A model generated the notes under the pieces. The model saw only the letters and a program-made list of their open reading frames with translations. It searched no databases and was not told the DNA's origin. Source: Pyricularia pennisetigena (taxonomy: Eukaryota > Ascomycota > Sordariomycetes > Magnaporthales > Pyriculariaceae). From it: a DNA stretch of 64,000 nt. Below, in pieces: positions 35,101 to 48,382 of the stretch. Within the stretch, counting starts at the first letter, position 1. The number at the start of each line of letters is the position of its first letter. The stretch spans positions 2,394,052-2,458,051 of the forward strand of contig NW_021940918.1 in NCBI RefSeq assembly GCF_004337985.1, written 5' to 3'. A program made the translations under genes and the position numbers.

Positions 35101-38100
35101 CGAGATCACATCATCTGAACTCGGTGTTCTCGTTGACTTCGTTGTCGATAAAATTATACAACCGGAGTCCACACTGAGCCTCGAAGCCGTTGCGGCTTCC
35201 GATTTTCTGTTGAATTTCGTGGAGACGGCTGTCAGTTTCGAAAAAAGCACCGATATGAGCTCGTTCATGTCAAGGGTCTTAGACGTTTTACATAGCTTTA
35301 TCGACCGAGTTGAAGCTTCGCTCAATGGCCGAGCTCGACCGGGCTCGTCTGGGCTGTTTCGGACCTTGTTGCAAGTCTTGCCAAGGGTCCTCTTGGTCAA
35401 CCTTTTGTCGACTCGCTTGTGTCAACAGTCAAGTGTCCTCTCAGACCAGACCTTTCAGGCACAGGAAGTTTTGAGAAGACTCGCCAAGGTTGCCTGTAGA
35501 ATTTTGGTTTCGCTTGGTCTAGGGTCTGTGGAGGAAACATATGCTGATCTACAGCAGCTTCACCATCGTGAGCATGGCATCAAATCAGACAGGGGTGAGG
35601 TGGTTCTCTGGGTAGTTCTGATGAGAATCCTGCAAGCTGCTGAGCTACCGCGAGGTGGCTTCTGGGATATCTTGGGTTCTGTTATCCTCACTCCGGAGCT
35701 CACCAGCACCTCGGACCTCAAAAAGCTGGAGTGCGGATGGAAGCATGTGTTTACTCTTCTTCCTCTGACAGAGTTTAACGACTTGGGTACTCTCGACGCC
35801 GGATCCCGTCTCCGCCTGCCTTTGGAGGGGTGGGCAATACCGCAGGCACTCCTAAAGCGCACCTTTCATATTTACCAGAAGAACCCTCGACAGCCACCCA
35901 GCTTCAATGACTATTGCAGATCCCTGATGGCGAGATGTCACTACCTGATCGACCAATGGGGCTGGGGGAAGTGTATCGGCATGGTTGGCTTGGTTTTTGA
36001 TTTCTTCGGCTCGCAAAATTTGTCCCATCTGAGGAACGAGGAGGTTTACAAATCCCCCTTGTTTCTCGAGCAGCTATCAGGCAAACCAGATGTCTCGATC
36101 CACGCTGAAGATCGGTGTTTCCATATATTTGTGAAGATTGTTACCATGGTCATCAGACGTCTTCGAGCTTCGGGTCTCGTGAGGGACATCAAGAACCTGG
36201 TGGCTAGAATTGTCCCCAACCACAGTCGACAGTTCCTCAAGGAGCAGACAATAAATCAACATGAACTTGCGGCATTGAGGAATCACCATGATCTCTTGTG
36301 TGCGCTGTTCTGGGCAGCGCCTCCTGACCTTCGCCCTGGGATTCATCTGATCGAGAAACTGGTTGTCCCCGGCAGCTCTCACAGAGAAGCTGTTTTGATT
36401 AACTTGAGGGCGTGGTCACAACTCTCACGCTTTGTTGTTTCATCAAATGAGGGATCCTCGGTGTTCAGGCCTTTCATTTCATGGCAAAACAATATTTTTC
36501 GACAGACACTAGACCAGTACCTCACCGCAGAAACCGACATCCAACAACAGCTTCTTGCCTTGTCCAAAGATGCTAGTAACGATATTGACCGAGACATGGT
36601 CGGAAAGATGATTGAAAAGAACAAAGCGGCTGCCATGGACATTCTCTACTGCTCTGTTCAGGCGTCCTTAGAGGTACTCAAGGTGGCACCCTCTCTCGCT
36701 GCGGCCACCTACTCCTTGAACACAAGTGAGTATTACGACTCCTCAGTATTGGCTTGCTGTGGCGTTCAAAACAGCTGACTGTCTTGCAGAACAACTCTCA
36801 CAGGTTTTTACCAAGTTCGATGTCTCTTGCGCGGGATTTGATTGGCAGACCTTGCTCATTGCGCTTGACATCATGGGGCGGTATATAGACCGGATTGATG
36901 ATATCTTGGACTATCAAGACTCTTGCAACTCTGAGACTGCCGAGGAGCAGAATGCATCTGATGAGGCTATACAGGTAAGCCCTAGTGCGCAATATGTAAC
37001 AATGACAGCGGGCAAACGTTAGCAGAGCATGACAGCTAACTCTAACCATCAATTGCAGCTGGTTGACGATCAACTTGTAGAGGCCTTATTCTCCGTTGCG
37101 AATCAACTGTTGAATTTGTTGGAGACAAGAATATCTGAGCGTATTGGATCCAAGGAGAGCCTGTGCGCCGAGAAGGCAATCGTCCTTTCTGGGAGAATTG
37201 CTAGCAGACTTCTCCAAGTTGGAGTCACGGTAAGCTATCTAGACCTACTCACAAGGGTGGACTTCCTTATATGGCGTTGATATCACGACTGGCTAACGTC
37301 TCATTCATGACGTAGCGCCTTTCAAGGTTTTTCTCGCCGGGGAAATACGGTCTCTTCCAAAGGATGCCGCAGGATATTTCGCTTGTGAGACGGCGGTATC
37401 TGCCGCTGTTCACCGCAACCCTGGTGAGAAATGGAACGCTTGACTTCAAGGATCTCAACACGACTCCGGATGAGATGTGGCTCCTTTGCCTGACCGGCCC
37501 AAGGTCAACATTCGAGCATGTATCCGGTTTTGGGGATTGTTTACGACGCCATAGTGCCATTTCTGTGGGCGATGCTGCCTGTACATCTAAAACCGCCCTC
37601 GACTACAACTTGGCACGCGACCTTTTTGCTTCTGCGGTATCTTCTCAGAGAAAAGCTTTGAGGGAGGATCAGGGCAGTCTTCAGCGACGGAGAAAGGGCG
37701 ACCTCGCAAAAGCTCTCAAAGCTGTCATGGAACAGATGAAACGAGACTTGGCAACTGTCAAGCCTAACCGTACTGCCCATATACAACACGTCGATTTCGT
37801 CCGCGAAATCATTGGCCTGGTCAAGTCGTACGGGGTGGACGTTTGTCCGGTGGACCCTTTTTTCTATCGCATCAGCGCCGATTATTCCCCGTCACTCGAA
37901 GATCCCCAGCTCCATCTGGCTGGTATCTTGGCTTATGGGATCCGATTTCAAGAAGGCGATACCAAAGCTTACTCGCAGCTTTTCTATTACCTTTACAACA
38001 ACTGTAAAGTGGCAGTCGTCAACAACAAGATCGCGAACGAACTTGACATTTTGCAACGATGTATGGAAAATATTCACATCTTCGATTTCATGTTGAGCTG

Positions 38101-38878
38101 CATGCTACCCACAGTCGTGCGAGCAACCCTCAAGATACATGAGGCTTGGCCTCTTCTTCAACTATACTCCGGGGCTCTCAGACAGCTTCTCGAGCGGTCA
38201 TGTCTGCCAATAGAGATCCAGGAAACTCGGGCCGATGCTGTAGTGGCATTGCTGAGTACAATTCTGCTGGCGATCAGGACGCTCAAGACTGAGGCTGGTA
38301 ATGGCGCACTATCTACGAAGAGGCTCTTTTTGCTAGTGGAACTGATGGGCATAGTCGAAGTCCTTCAACCGACACTCGTAGTATGGTCCATGATAACCGA
38401 AGGTTCTATCCGGCAGGACGTCGCCACAGTAGTCTCGGCGTTCTCGTCCCTCTGCGATTCCGCATCTGACGCCTTGATACGTCTGGGGCGAGAAGACTCG
38501 GCAGTGGATATAGCTTCCAGAATGGCCAGCGCTAGTGTTTTACTGGACGGGATCCGTGAAATAGACGAGCAAGATATTACGAGACTCTCGAGAGTTGTCA
38601 ACGCAAACACCGAGAGCCTCTCGACACATGTTTGCACCGACGTGCAGAGAAGCTGGATAGTCACAGACAGGAGAGTCTGTGTACGAGCCCCTGGTAACAC
38701 TGCCTCGCAAGCATCAGCTTCGCAGGGACTTCAGGGGCTCAGCTTTGAGCCATTGGATATGGAAGAATTATACAAGAAGTTTAGCAGTCAAGTTCTGCTG
38801 TGGAAGTCGAGGGCTGTAACAAATGCGAGGGATACGAGAGGACGACGGTTTAACACCAAAAGGAATAATTGCGCTTAA
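32189..38878 (+). CDS. MUS7: MUS7/MMS22 family replication-repair protein
   Basis: Four exons, 32189-36725, 36790-36974, 37059-37229 and 37316-38878, with consistent phases, give 2151 residues. Mus7/Mms22 acts at stalled replication forks, with the Rtt101-Mms1 ubiquitin ligase in yeast. The start NWKELGEVPDSDEDD is typical of the family. An LRPRKPIQEHPYLLEGAQYT motif at about 165-185 is the family signature. A long disordered Ser/Pro/Lys region runs to about residue 880. The helical Mus7 domain follows (FGTHYTHHFEIFPLDANVYF, then LRWGPWDEITSSELG, then YNNCKVAVVNNKIANELD). A basic end closes it. It is nuclear. Several long minus-strand frames inside it are shadows. Confidence 0.92.
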
Positions 38879-39222
38879 CGACAGTAAAAGCCTGAAGGGA
38901 AGTGGAGACTGTACTTTTCATGGAACGGCGTCAAATTGCGGCATTGGAAATGGAGTTTTGATATACTATTAGTTTCTGATACCTTGCTGGGTCTGTATGT
39001 TTCATGACCATCTATATGCTAGCACTTGCAGGCGTCTATGGTTTCTTTTTTTTTTTTTGGTTATTCATTCTTCTCTTTCTTACAGTCCCATACTTTTTAC
39101 ACCCAAGATTTACAAATAGTGACACATGGTAAAACCAGATCTTTTGGTCTGCGTACAGAAGGGCTGACGCGTGAAACAATGAACAAGGACAAAAGAGAAA
39201 CAAATCAGACAACCCCTGCATG
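38879..39222. other. Convergent 3' region, MUS7 and AAA ATPase
   Basis: About 0.34 kb between converging genes, with a T run near 39046-39058. Nothing else is visible. Confidence 0.55.
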
Positions 39223-42200
39223 CTAGGCAGAGTCGCTGCGGCGGACGCGCGCATCTCCGGACCGGGAAGGCACGGCGCCGACGGCGAAACCCATGCCATT
39301 GCGCGCCTTTTGGTTGCCGCGTCCCTGGGCGTCTCCGAAGCGCTCGTCGAACTTGCGGATGGCTTTGAGCGAGTCCATATCGCCACTGATGCTGGCGCCG
39401 ATCTGCTTCAGAGCGCGCTCAAAGTGGTCAGCCGTCAGGGTCCTGCGGTCCGGGAACATGTGGGAGTCTGGGTCGGGGCTGGTGTCGCGAGCCTTGATCT
39501 CGTCCTTGACGGCCTCCATGGCGGCGGCGACACATATGTTCTTGAGGTCTGAGCCCGAGCACATTTCTGTACGCGCAGAAATGTCGTCGAGGTTGACCGA
39601 GCCATCGAGACACTCGTCACGCAGGAGCACCTGTAGGATCTTGAGTCGAGCCTCCTTCAGGGGTAGGTCTACAAGGATGCGGCGGGGCATTCGCCGCAGC
39701 ACGGCGTCATCCAGGTCGAAGGGGCGGTTGGTGGCCACCATGACAAATGTCTTCATCTCGGTGAGGCCATCCCACTCCTTGAGGAACTGGTTCAGCGTCT
39801 CTCTAAAGCCGCCTCTGCCCCTGCTGTTCGACCTGGAGCCGAGAAGGGCGTCGGCCTCATCCAGGAAGATGACGGCTGGCGACATTTTCTTGGCTAGGGA
39901 GAAGACGGCCCGAACACGCTTCTCGCTCTCGCCGTGATACTTGTCGTTGATGGAGGCGGCGCTGACCTCGAGGACGTTGGCTCCTGACTGGCGGGCAATC
40001 GCCTTTGCCATCAGCGTCTTGCCCGTCCCCGGCGGCCCGTACAGAAGGCATCCCTGAATGCGCTCTTTGGCAAGAACACCGTACGAGAAAGCCTCTGGGC
40101 GGGTGAGCACCAGCGAGGTCATGGCTTGGAGAGACTCCTTGGTTTCGGGAGAACAGACCACGTCTTCCCAAGTGGTTTTGATGTCTTCGGCTTTGACCAG
40201 CCCGGTTAGGAGCTGCTTTTCATACTTGTCGTATTCCTCGTTCGCTTCCCCCTCATCTGCACCGCGGCCTCCAAAGAGCCCGCGCAGTCCACCGAGCTTT
40301 GGTAAGTCGTCGGCTAATCCGGCGCGCTTGATGGCATTGACACGTTTGAGGTCCTTGCCGCCTGTCATGGAGGGAAAGTTCTTGCGGAGATCATTCTTGA
40401 CGTGCTCTTGCCATTCCAACAACTCAGCATACAAATCATCTTGATCGTACACCTTCTGAGGTTCTCCGGGCTTCTGTTTGGCAATAAGCCGTGTGGCAAG
40501 CCTGTATATTATGGTGTGGCTGAGACAAGATATGTTAGCGTTTAGGCTACACCAGTCCAGTCCAGTCCAGTCCATTGGCTTCATCAAGTTGCGGATGGCT
40601 TGGGTCGGGTGCAGCGAAAGACGATATAGAGAGGACTTACTCGAAGACGGTCCTTTCAAAATCCGTGGCAAAGCTAGAATCTGCCATATTTTCGTAATTT
40701 AGCCGGAAAATCACCTCCTCGCCCAGCATGGCTTCCATAAGGACAGCCAGGTTTGTCAGGTTTATTTGTCTCAGGCCGTCCGCTGAGACTCGGCGTTGTA
40801 CCTCTTCCGGTAACGGTCGGGCAAAAAGATACTCGTGAACGTCCAGATCGGAGTTGGGCTGCATGGCCATCTTGCCGAAGTCCTTCGGCCCCGGGCGTCC
40901 GGCGAAAGGGCTCGTGGAACCTACTAGCACGATATGCTTGCGTTGTTCCCGCCACAATCTGTCAACAGTGGTTCGCAGCTTGGACACTATGAACGAGCCC
41001 TCCCTAATCTTGTGCAGTTCCGTGAAGTTGTGGAGGTGGACAATAGTTGGCCCAGGCACATCCTTGGATGGCAGTGATTTAGTGCTACGCTTAATCTCGG
41101 GCGCGGTCAGGATCTGCTCCAAGATGTGGCCAAGTTTCAGATCGTCCCAGCGGTTGCCGTCTGGTTTGCTGTCGCTATCGCCATGGAATAGCCTCCGAAG
41201 AGTCTTGATAGCTTCCGGGCCAACCACGACGGATTCGGTACCTGCCATTGGATCTATCCCCGAATCGCCATCAGTTTCCCCAAAAGTCTGCATCGGAGCG
41301 CCCGCAGACGTCGCCATAACTCGATTGTTGATCGTCTCTACGCTTAAGCCGAGCATGGTGTATGGCCCCTTGTTCATGTACGGATCCTGTCCTAGATATT
41401 TGCCGATTATCTCAGCCAGTACATGAGCGTCAAGATGGATCACGTCTGCCTTTGTCCCCTCGACGGCCTTCTCAACGACGGCTCTGGCCAGTGGGGCGCC
41501 CGCAAGGCGTTCGGTTTCGAGAACAGGAACAGGTCGGCGAGTACCGGCAGGCAGTGTCCTGGATGCAAGACTAGCTGCCGCAGTCAACTCGGCAGCAACA
41601 GCTTTCTTGAAACCAACGTTTTCCAGGTTGACGCCGTCTTGGGCAAGATGGCCCTGAGCATACCGCGTCAGACTGCGATGTGTCAGGTCTTGGGCGGTTC
41701 CGAGGTGCTTTAGTTTGTTGATTACGGTTTCACGCTCTCTCCTGGCCTGGATCCTTCGTTCCAAGTCAGCGTGCTGGGAAAGAGCCAACAGGGAGTATCC
41801 CGCAATCAATACATGGTCGCCCATGAGCTGTGCAAGTTTAATGTGGTCTTCGAGTCCGGGCGCCGACGGCTGGTGTGATTGTATAGCATCGGCCGCCTTT
41901 TTGAAAGTGGCCACATAACTGTCGAGACGAGTGTCGTCTTCTTTGTTCTTCAGCGCCTTTAATAATTCCCCCTCCTCCACGAAGCGCTTGAGTGTTTCGG
42001 GAAACTCTAGCATTTTTGTATAGTCATTGGGATATATGAGTGCTTCGCCGTCTAGGGTCACGTAGTTTTCCAAAAACCAGCTAGGCAGGTCTACCGGGGG
42101 ATATGACGTTGTCGTCCGAGGGGCACGTCGCTGCGATCTCTTCAATGGCTGAGGCTGGGACTGGGATACATCTTGTGCCGAGAATGGCGTGCTCGGTTCG

Positions 42201-42614
42201 TCCGGTGGCGGCACAGGTTGTTGTGACTCTTGCGGGGGACCTGGAGTACTGGGGCTCGCGGCGGCAGCGGCAGGAGATGAGGAGCTGTATAGACGAGACC
42301 AGCCCCTGGAGATAGGGCTGCTGCTCGAACACTGTACCCGAACAGATCCTATCAAGCAAGGCACGCAGCCAGTGCGCGTTAGCATCTTTCAACCGAGGAC
42401 AGAGTCTGCCTAAGCCCCAAGTCAGAGATGGACCTGAGCTGTACGACACGGCTTTGTTTGTATGCTTGACAAAGTAACAAAACTCACTCTGCGCAGTGTT
42501 CAAGACATGGCGACGTGCTGCAGAAAGGGCGAGGTCCCGACCGAGACCCAGGCCGGGCGTTCTGCTGCCGCTCACGGCGCGCGCCGAGATGGCGCGGGAG
42601 CCGGCGCGATGCAT
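39223..42614 (-). CDS. Large mitochondrial-type AAA ATPase
   Basis: Three exons on the minus strand, 42614-42488, 42348-40641 and 40519-39223, phases 1 and 2, give 1043 residues. The start is Arg/Ser/Ala-rich and acid-poor, like a mitochondrial presequence. The C-terminal third is one AAA module of the Msp1/spastin (meiotic) type: TTWEDVVCSPETKESLQ, Walker A GPPGTGKT (773-780), Walker B VIFLDEADALL (about 829-838), then VMVATNRPFDLDDAVLRRMPRRI with the arginine fingers. Residues 100-600 have no family I can name, although HIVLVGSTSPF and TIVHLHNFTEL hint at a degenerate P-loop fold. It is probably an AAA translocase or remodelling factor in mitochondria. The substrate is unknown. Confidence 0.87.
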
Positions 42615-43261
42615 TCAGTCGAGCAGGTTGTCACGCCCCGTTTTGAGAAAGCAGCTTTACGGAAGGGAACTGTCCCTCATTTCGGGTCTAGGGAGTCCGA
42701 ATTGGCGCGAGGTTTGCGGTGTGATGTAATAATCAGGCGCGGTGGTGACCTCGGACAAGCCCCTCGGTGGAAAGGGTTGCAGTGAATGTGATGTAGCTGG
42801 TGATGGAAAATAATCTAATTATTGGTCGCGTTTTTGCTGGGCTCAATTTCGTCGAGTACCCAGGTACCTCCTACTCTGAGCTACACTGAGCTTGCGAAGG
42901 TAACCCCACTACTAGCTCCACCGGGTTCCAGATGCAACACCAGTATCGAAGGTTAGAGATCCGGGCAACTACGCTAGTGCTTGCTAATAATCTCATCGGC
43001 CTCTTTCAGTATGTTATAACATTGGTTTGCAGGGTTTCATTTTCTGCTTTCTAAGTTTGTCTAGTCTATTGTGTACAGAACAGGATAAAGCAAGAAGGAG
43101 AAAAGAAAAAAAAAAAAAAAAAAAAAAAGAAGAAGAAAGGAAGAAAGAAAGAAAGAAAAAAAAACGAAGCGAAATTTAATTAAGCCTCTTTGACCGTATA
43201 CATGTATGCCAGAGACGCTCAACAATGCAATGTCATTCATTGTCTATTCCTTTAGCCTTCC
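42615..43261. promoter_or_regulatory. AAA ATPase upstream region and TFB1 3' flank
   Basis: About 0.65 kb. The right part has a purine tract (about 43095-43164). No gene is recognised. Confidence 0.5.
43095..43164. repeat. Purine (A/AAGA) low-complexity tract
   Basis: Seventy bases almost wholly of A and G, with an A run followed by GAAAG and GAAGA units, lie just downstream of TFB1. This is simple sequence with uncertain exact length. Confidence 0.8.
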
Positions 43262-45307
43262 TCATTCTTCTGTCGAAGGCTTGATGCCCTCCGCAACCAA
43301 AGCTTCTTCGTATCGGCCCTGTGCAGCACTCAAAGCGGTCAGCGTCGGCCCCAGGAGCGCCAGAACCGCCTTCTTGCCGCCCTTGGTGCTGTTTGGGTCG
43401 AACTTGAGCTTTCTACCCGTCCTGTTGTATTCGTCCACAATCTGCTTCCGCCTCTGTGCGTTGAGCTGCTCGCGCGCCTTCTCAGCCTCGGCTGCCACCG
43501 CCTCAATCCGCTCCACCGACTTCCGCAGCGCCTCCACATGATGCGCCAGCTCTTGCGCCCGGTCCGGGTCCCCCGAGAGGAACGCGTTCCAGAACTGCTT
43601 GAGGAACTCGGTCGTAGTAGCGTTGGTTATAAATGCCTTTTGCGCCAGCTCCACGCTTAGCCCAAGCGGTGTCGCCTCGTCCTCGCTCTGCGCCTGTGTC
43701 TCCGCCAGCCTCTTGCCCAGTCCGTCCCAGATGTGAGCCTGGGCCGTGCTGCGGGCGGCGCGCGAGCCAACGTGTGGTGGTCTCTGCCGAGACTCTTCCT
43801 CGTCGTCATCACTCCCGCTCTCGTCGTAGACCCCGATGGCCTTGTGAAGATCAATACCGTCCCCTGCCTTGGCGTCCCCCAGTGACGACAGGTCTTTGAA
43901 ATAGTCTGCCAGCACAACCTGGGGTGCTTGTTTCTCATAAGCCCGCGCATCGTCCAAAAGACCGGCTTCTTGGTCGAAGAAGCGGGCCTGCTCCCTTACG
44001 TTAAGCACGATGCGGTCCGGTGGTGCATCGTCGTGTAGATCGCGTAGTGTGAGTTCACGATACGTATTTTCGTTGCCATCTGTTGCAGCTGTGCTGCTGA
44101 CGTCGACGGGGTTCGCGTGCGACATGAGACTCTCGCTCATGGCGTTTAGCCATCTGGCTCCGGCGCCCCTCTCGGCGTCGGGCCTCATGAGCGCATCTGG
44201 CATGTTCCCACCCTTGGCACCGCCCTGGTTCTCATCATTTCCCTGAACGTCTATGATGTGTGGCAGGTGAGGATCAACCATTCTCTTCTCAAAATAGAGG
44301 GCTTCTTGCTTATCGCCTCGAATATGTGAGTCAAAGACTGGGTTACGCTGTGCCGGGTTGATCGCCTCGCCCTTGAGCCACCGGGCTAGGTTGCTTTCGA
44401 AAAAGCCTTTCCAAAACGCGCCTTCGTCCATGTCCTTGGGTACTTTCTCCTTGTGAATACGATGTACCAAGGGATACTGTTTAAAAATCATCTGGATATC
44501 CTGGGGCGTCACGTTCAGCTTTAGCTTCCCTTCATAATCCGTGTACGGCTTCACTGTTGGCAGAACGTTATACGTGGCTCTTTTCTGGCTGCTCTCTATG
44601 GCATGTGCACGCAACAGACTTGTCCTGGTCGACCAGAACTGAGAGTTGAATGCTGCGTCAGAGATGGACTCGGGCTTCGTAGCTCTCGCTTCCATATAGG
44701 TCTGGTGAAGGGTGCGATCCTTCTTCATCAAGGACTGCTGTAGGGCTATGTCCAATCTCAGCTGGTTGTCGTCAAACCACCTGGGTGCTCCCTTGCTTGC
44801 GGTGCTGGCCACGGTACTCGCGAACGACATGGCCGCTGACCCGTTGGCAGCATTGCCATTGGTGGCAGGTTGTGGTGTTGAGGACTTGACCACTACGCCG
44901 GTGTCGCTGCTGCGGGCCGCTAGAATAGTAGAGAGGACATCCTTGATGGCGTTGGCCTCGGCCCTGGCTTCATCAGGGGCTGTAAATGTGAAGAGATACG
45001 CAACCGGGTCGCCGCCTTCTGTAGCCGCCTTGACAATGATCTTGAGTGCGACCTTTGCTGCAGAGTCTGGGGTTTGTTGTAGGTCTAGAAGTTTGATCAG
45101 CAACTCTGCTGTCTGTGATTCGAGACCACCGCCATCTCTCGTCTCGCCTCAGTGTGATCAAGCCTTACTTGTGATTGTATCAATAGGGATAGAAAGGGCT
45201 GGTGTTCCTGCCACAGCAGGCGTCCAGCTAACGATAGTTCGATCTTCAGAGACCGCGATGGTTCCATCCTTCTTCTTGTAGGATGCTTTCCCCTTGACTG
45301 CCGTCAT
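43262..45307 (-). CDS. TFB1: TFIIH subunit Tfb1 (p62)
   Basis: Two exons on the minus strand, 45307-45169 and 45084-43262, phase 1, give 653 residues. Tfb1 is a core TFIIH subunit acting in transcription initiation and nucleotide excision repair in the nucleus. The N-terminal PH/PTB-like domain runs to about residue 120 (KGKASYKKKDGTIAVSED, then VSWTPAVAGTPALSI). BSD domains follow (about 165-330, with DIALQQSLMKKDRTLHQTY and FWKGFFESNLARWLKGE). The C-terminal helical region includes a coiled-coil stretch of Arg/Glu/Ala. An Asp/Glu run lies in DESGSDDDEEESRQ. Length fits fungal Tfb1. Confidence 0.94.
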
Positions 45308-46104
45308 GGCGACCTTCCCTCATTACTTTCTTCTACTGCGCACGCCAGTCTTGTTTGCGTCGAAGACCCTAGCAATCATTCTCGGTTAAGAAGTCTCATT
45401 CTTTCATTCGCGGATACAAGGAAAACGTGGAGACTTTTTTTTGATCGGCTTGCTAGAATGTCATCGTTTTTACGGATTTGAATCTGTTGCGCAGTGGTTT
45501 GGGTAGCATAGACTACTTTTATTAACCGCAGGATAAAAGCTGCTGCTCGAACAGAAGAATGAATCAATCAATTAGGCAGGCGATCACATGTTGGTCTCGG
45601 ATCTAATACAAGGTACGATCGCAAAGTCGCATCACCTGACAGATCTCGTGACCCTTCTGCGCTATCTGCTGAGGCAGGTCTACTTTCAAGAGACTCGACT
45701 CAAAACTAATGCCTATCGCCCTGATCTTCAAGCCCACTTCATCACTCAATTCATCACGATGGGCGGCGCATGGTTCAGTTTTGACTACCGCAAGGTCTCG
45801 CCCTGAGCATCCAGTGGATGGGTAGCCATGCGAGGTAGCAAGGCAGGTAGGCTTACGAAGTGTAAAAGGGAGGTAGGTACGGTGTCACGTGGTAAGGCAC
45901 CCAGGTATCCCATGAAAATGGTACCTACCCTCCGTGATGACTAATGACCATGCCCACAAAATCTTGGATCCACCTTCCCGTATGCACACATTTTTTGTCA
46001 TTGTAGAAATTGAGGAGGGGATTTCCTTTTTTTTTGTTTTGAGAACTCCGACACGACAACAACGACATCGACAAGTCACGACAGTCGCCAAAAAAGAAGA
46101 AAAG
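45308..46104. promoter_or_regulatory. Divergent promoter, TFB1 and RPL3
   Basis: About 0.8 kb between outward-facing genes. Several AGGTA/GGTACC units cluster at 45840-45930 on the RPL3 side, and a T-rich block with an AACAACGACATCGACAAG leader stretch precedes the RPL3 start. No gene is seen. Confidence 0.5.
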
Positions 46105-47542
46105 ATGTCTCACCGGAAGTACGAGGCGCCGGTTAGTTACTCTCGTCTCTTTGCAGTTTTCTTCACTGCCTCGTCGCCTTTCTCTCGACGTCTCGAACCC
46201 CTCGAAATTGCCCCCAAAACGAGCTGGAGGAGCACAAGCTAATTAACCATGCGTCTCAACACAGCGTCACGGTTCGCTGGCATACCTGCCGCGCAAGCGA
46301 GCTGCCCGCCACCGCGGAAAGGTCAAGAGCTTCCCTAAGGATGACCCCAAGAAGCCCGTCCACCTGACGGCGGCGATGGGCTACAAGGCCGGTATGACAA
46401 CGATTGTGCGCGACTTGGACCGCCCCGGTGCCAAGGCGCACAAGAAGGAGGTCGTTGAGGCCGTTTCGATCATTGATACTCCTCCGGTACGAACAATGCA
46501 GCCCGCTTGGCGCTTGTGCCAATGGCTAACATCTTTCACAGATGATCGTTGTTGGTCTGGTCGGATACATCGAGACTCCCCGTGGCCTGCGCTCGCTCAC
46601 TACCGTGTGGGCTGAGCACTTGAGCGACGAGGTTAAGCGTAGGTTTTACAAGAACTGGTACAAGAGCAAGAAGAAGGCCTTCACCAAGTACGCCAAGAAG
46701 CACTCGGAGAACAAGGCTTCGTCCGTCACCCGCGAGCTCGAGCGCATCAAGAAGTACTGCACCGTTGTCCGTGTCCTCGCGCATACCCAGATCCGCAAGA
46801 CCCCCCTCAAGCAGAAGAAGGCCCACCTCATGGAGATCCAGGTCAACGGTGGCTCAGTCGCCGACAAGGTTGAGTTTGGCCACGGTCTTTTCGAGAAGCC
46901 TGTCTCGATCGACACCATCTTCGAGCAGAACGAGATGATCGACATCATTGCCGTCACCAAGGGTCACGGTTTCAACGGTGTCACCTCCCGTTGGGGCACC
47001 AAGAAGCTGCCGCGCAAGACCCACAAGGGTCTGCGTAAGGTCGCCTGTATCGGTGCCTGGCATCCTTCCCATGTCCAGTGGACTGTTGCCCGTGCTGGTC
47101 AGATGGGTTACCACCACCGTACCTCGGTCAACCACAAGGTTTACCGTATCGGCAAGGGTGATGCTGAGGACAACGCGGCCACCGAGATCGACGTTACCAA
47201 AAAGAAGATTACTCCGTATGTTACAAGTCCTTTTCCGAGTGGACAGTCAGTCAAAGGATTCACCCCACTAACCTTTTTATTTACAGCATGGGTGGTTTCG
47301 TCCGCTACGGTGAGATCAACAACGACTTCGTCATGGTCAAGGGTTCCATCCCGGGTACCAAGAAGCGTGTCATGACTCTGCGCAAGTCCATGTTCATCCA
47401 CACCTCGAGGAAAGCGCTGGAGAAGGTCGAGCTCAAATGGATCGACACCTCGTCCGAGTTCGGTCACGGTGCTTTCCAGACACCGGAGGAGAAGAAGACC
47501 TACCAGGGTACACTCAAGAAGGACCTCGTTGCCAGCTCATAA
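46105..47542 (+). CDS. RPL3: 60S ribosomal protein L3 (uL3)
   Basis: Four exons, 46105-46131, 46265-46486, 46542-47215 and 47287-47542, phases 0, 0 and 2, give 392 residues. It is a core protein near the peptidyl-transferase centre of the large ribosomal subunit. Diagnostic stretches are [20 protein letters not shown] at the start, [14 protein letters not shown], the loop [20 protein letters not shown] that carries the Trp finger, and [16 protein letters not shown] nine-codon first exon is usual for highly expressed fungal ribosomal protein genes. Length fits eukaryotic L3 (about 390). Confidence 0.98.
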
Positions 47543-48382
47543 GCTTGGTGGTGTTGTTTGTTGTCTTGACCTGTTCTTTAGGGGGTTTTTCTGTGTCATT
47601 TAATTCATCACTCTGGCATCGGCGTCGACGGTTCTATTCTCGTGCTATTTGGGACGTTCAGGTTTGGTCTCGCAAAAGGGATTTCAGCATCTGGGGAGCT
47701 TTAACGGAAAGCGACCCTGTTTATGGGAATAAAAAAAAATGATATCAAACGTCGATGAATGCCATGAGAAAAAGAATGTTGATCGTTTCCCGTGACTGGC
47801 TCGTAAACAACCGTACAGTCTTCAATTGGTTTTGTTTGTGCGTGCATACAATGCGGTGAATGTGCATGTCTTGGTGCTAGCCTACTGTGGACTAGTCCAG
47901 TCTAGTAGGTGGAGGCATACTGTAGTCGTGCCCTGGCTCAGGCTGAGAGCAGAGCTGTAGCCAGGGGCTCCCTACAGTGCTGGAATTCCTTGGGCGGGGC
48001 CCAGTGCCTTGAGATTGATGCATTCATCTTCCCCGACGGTGGTTGCCCTTAAGGTCCCTTTGTACATTGCGTCATCTAGGTCAACCCACCAACAGCAAGA
48101 CCTCCGCCCATATATGCAATGCCAGGCGCACCATCACCGGCAAACTCCCTGCTTCTGCAAATACACCGCACATTGCAGCTTGCTCATTCAGCTTACAGAC
48201 ATCAAACCAGGCGCATTTCGACTGCAAACCTCGTTCTATTGAGAATCCAGAGAACAATCACGAATCGAACAGGCTCAGATTGGAAGGCTGCGACCAGGCC
48301 ACTGCCTCAGAAACACCACCCCCTTTGCACTCATCACGCAACCGAGAGAGCAACCGTCCGATTCTTTAGAACCACCGCAACT
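47543..48382. promoter_or_regulatory. RPL3 3' flank and upstream region of the NuiA-like gene
   Basis: About 0.84 kb. From 48119 a frame in phase with the next gene is open and starts with ATG; it may be an N-terminal extension rather than leader (see the gene entry). Nothing else is recognised. Confidence 0.45.
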
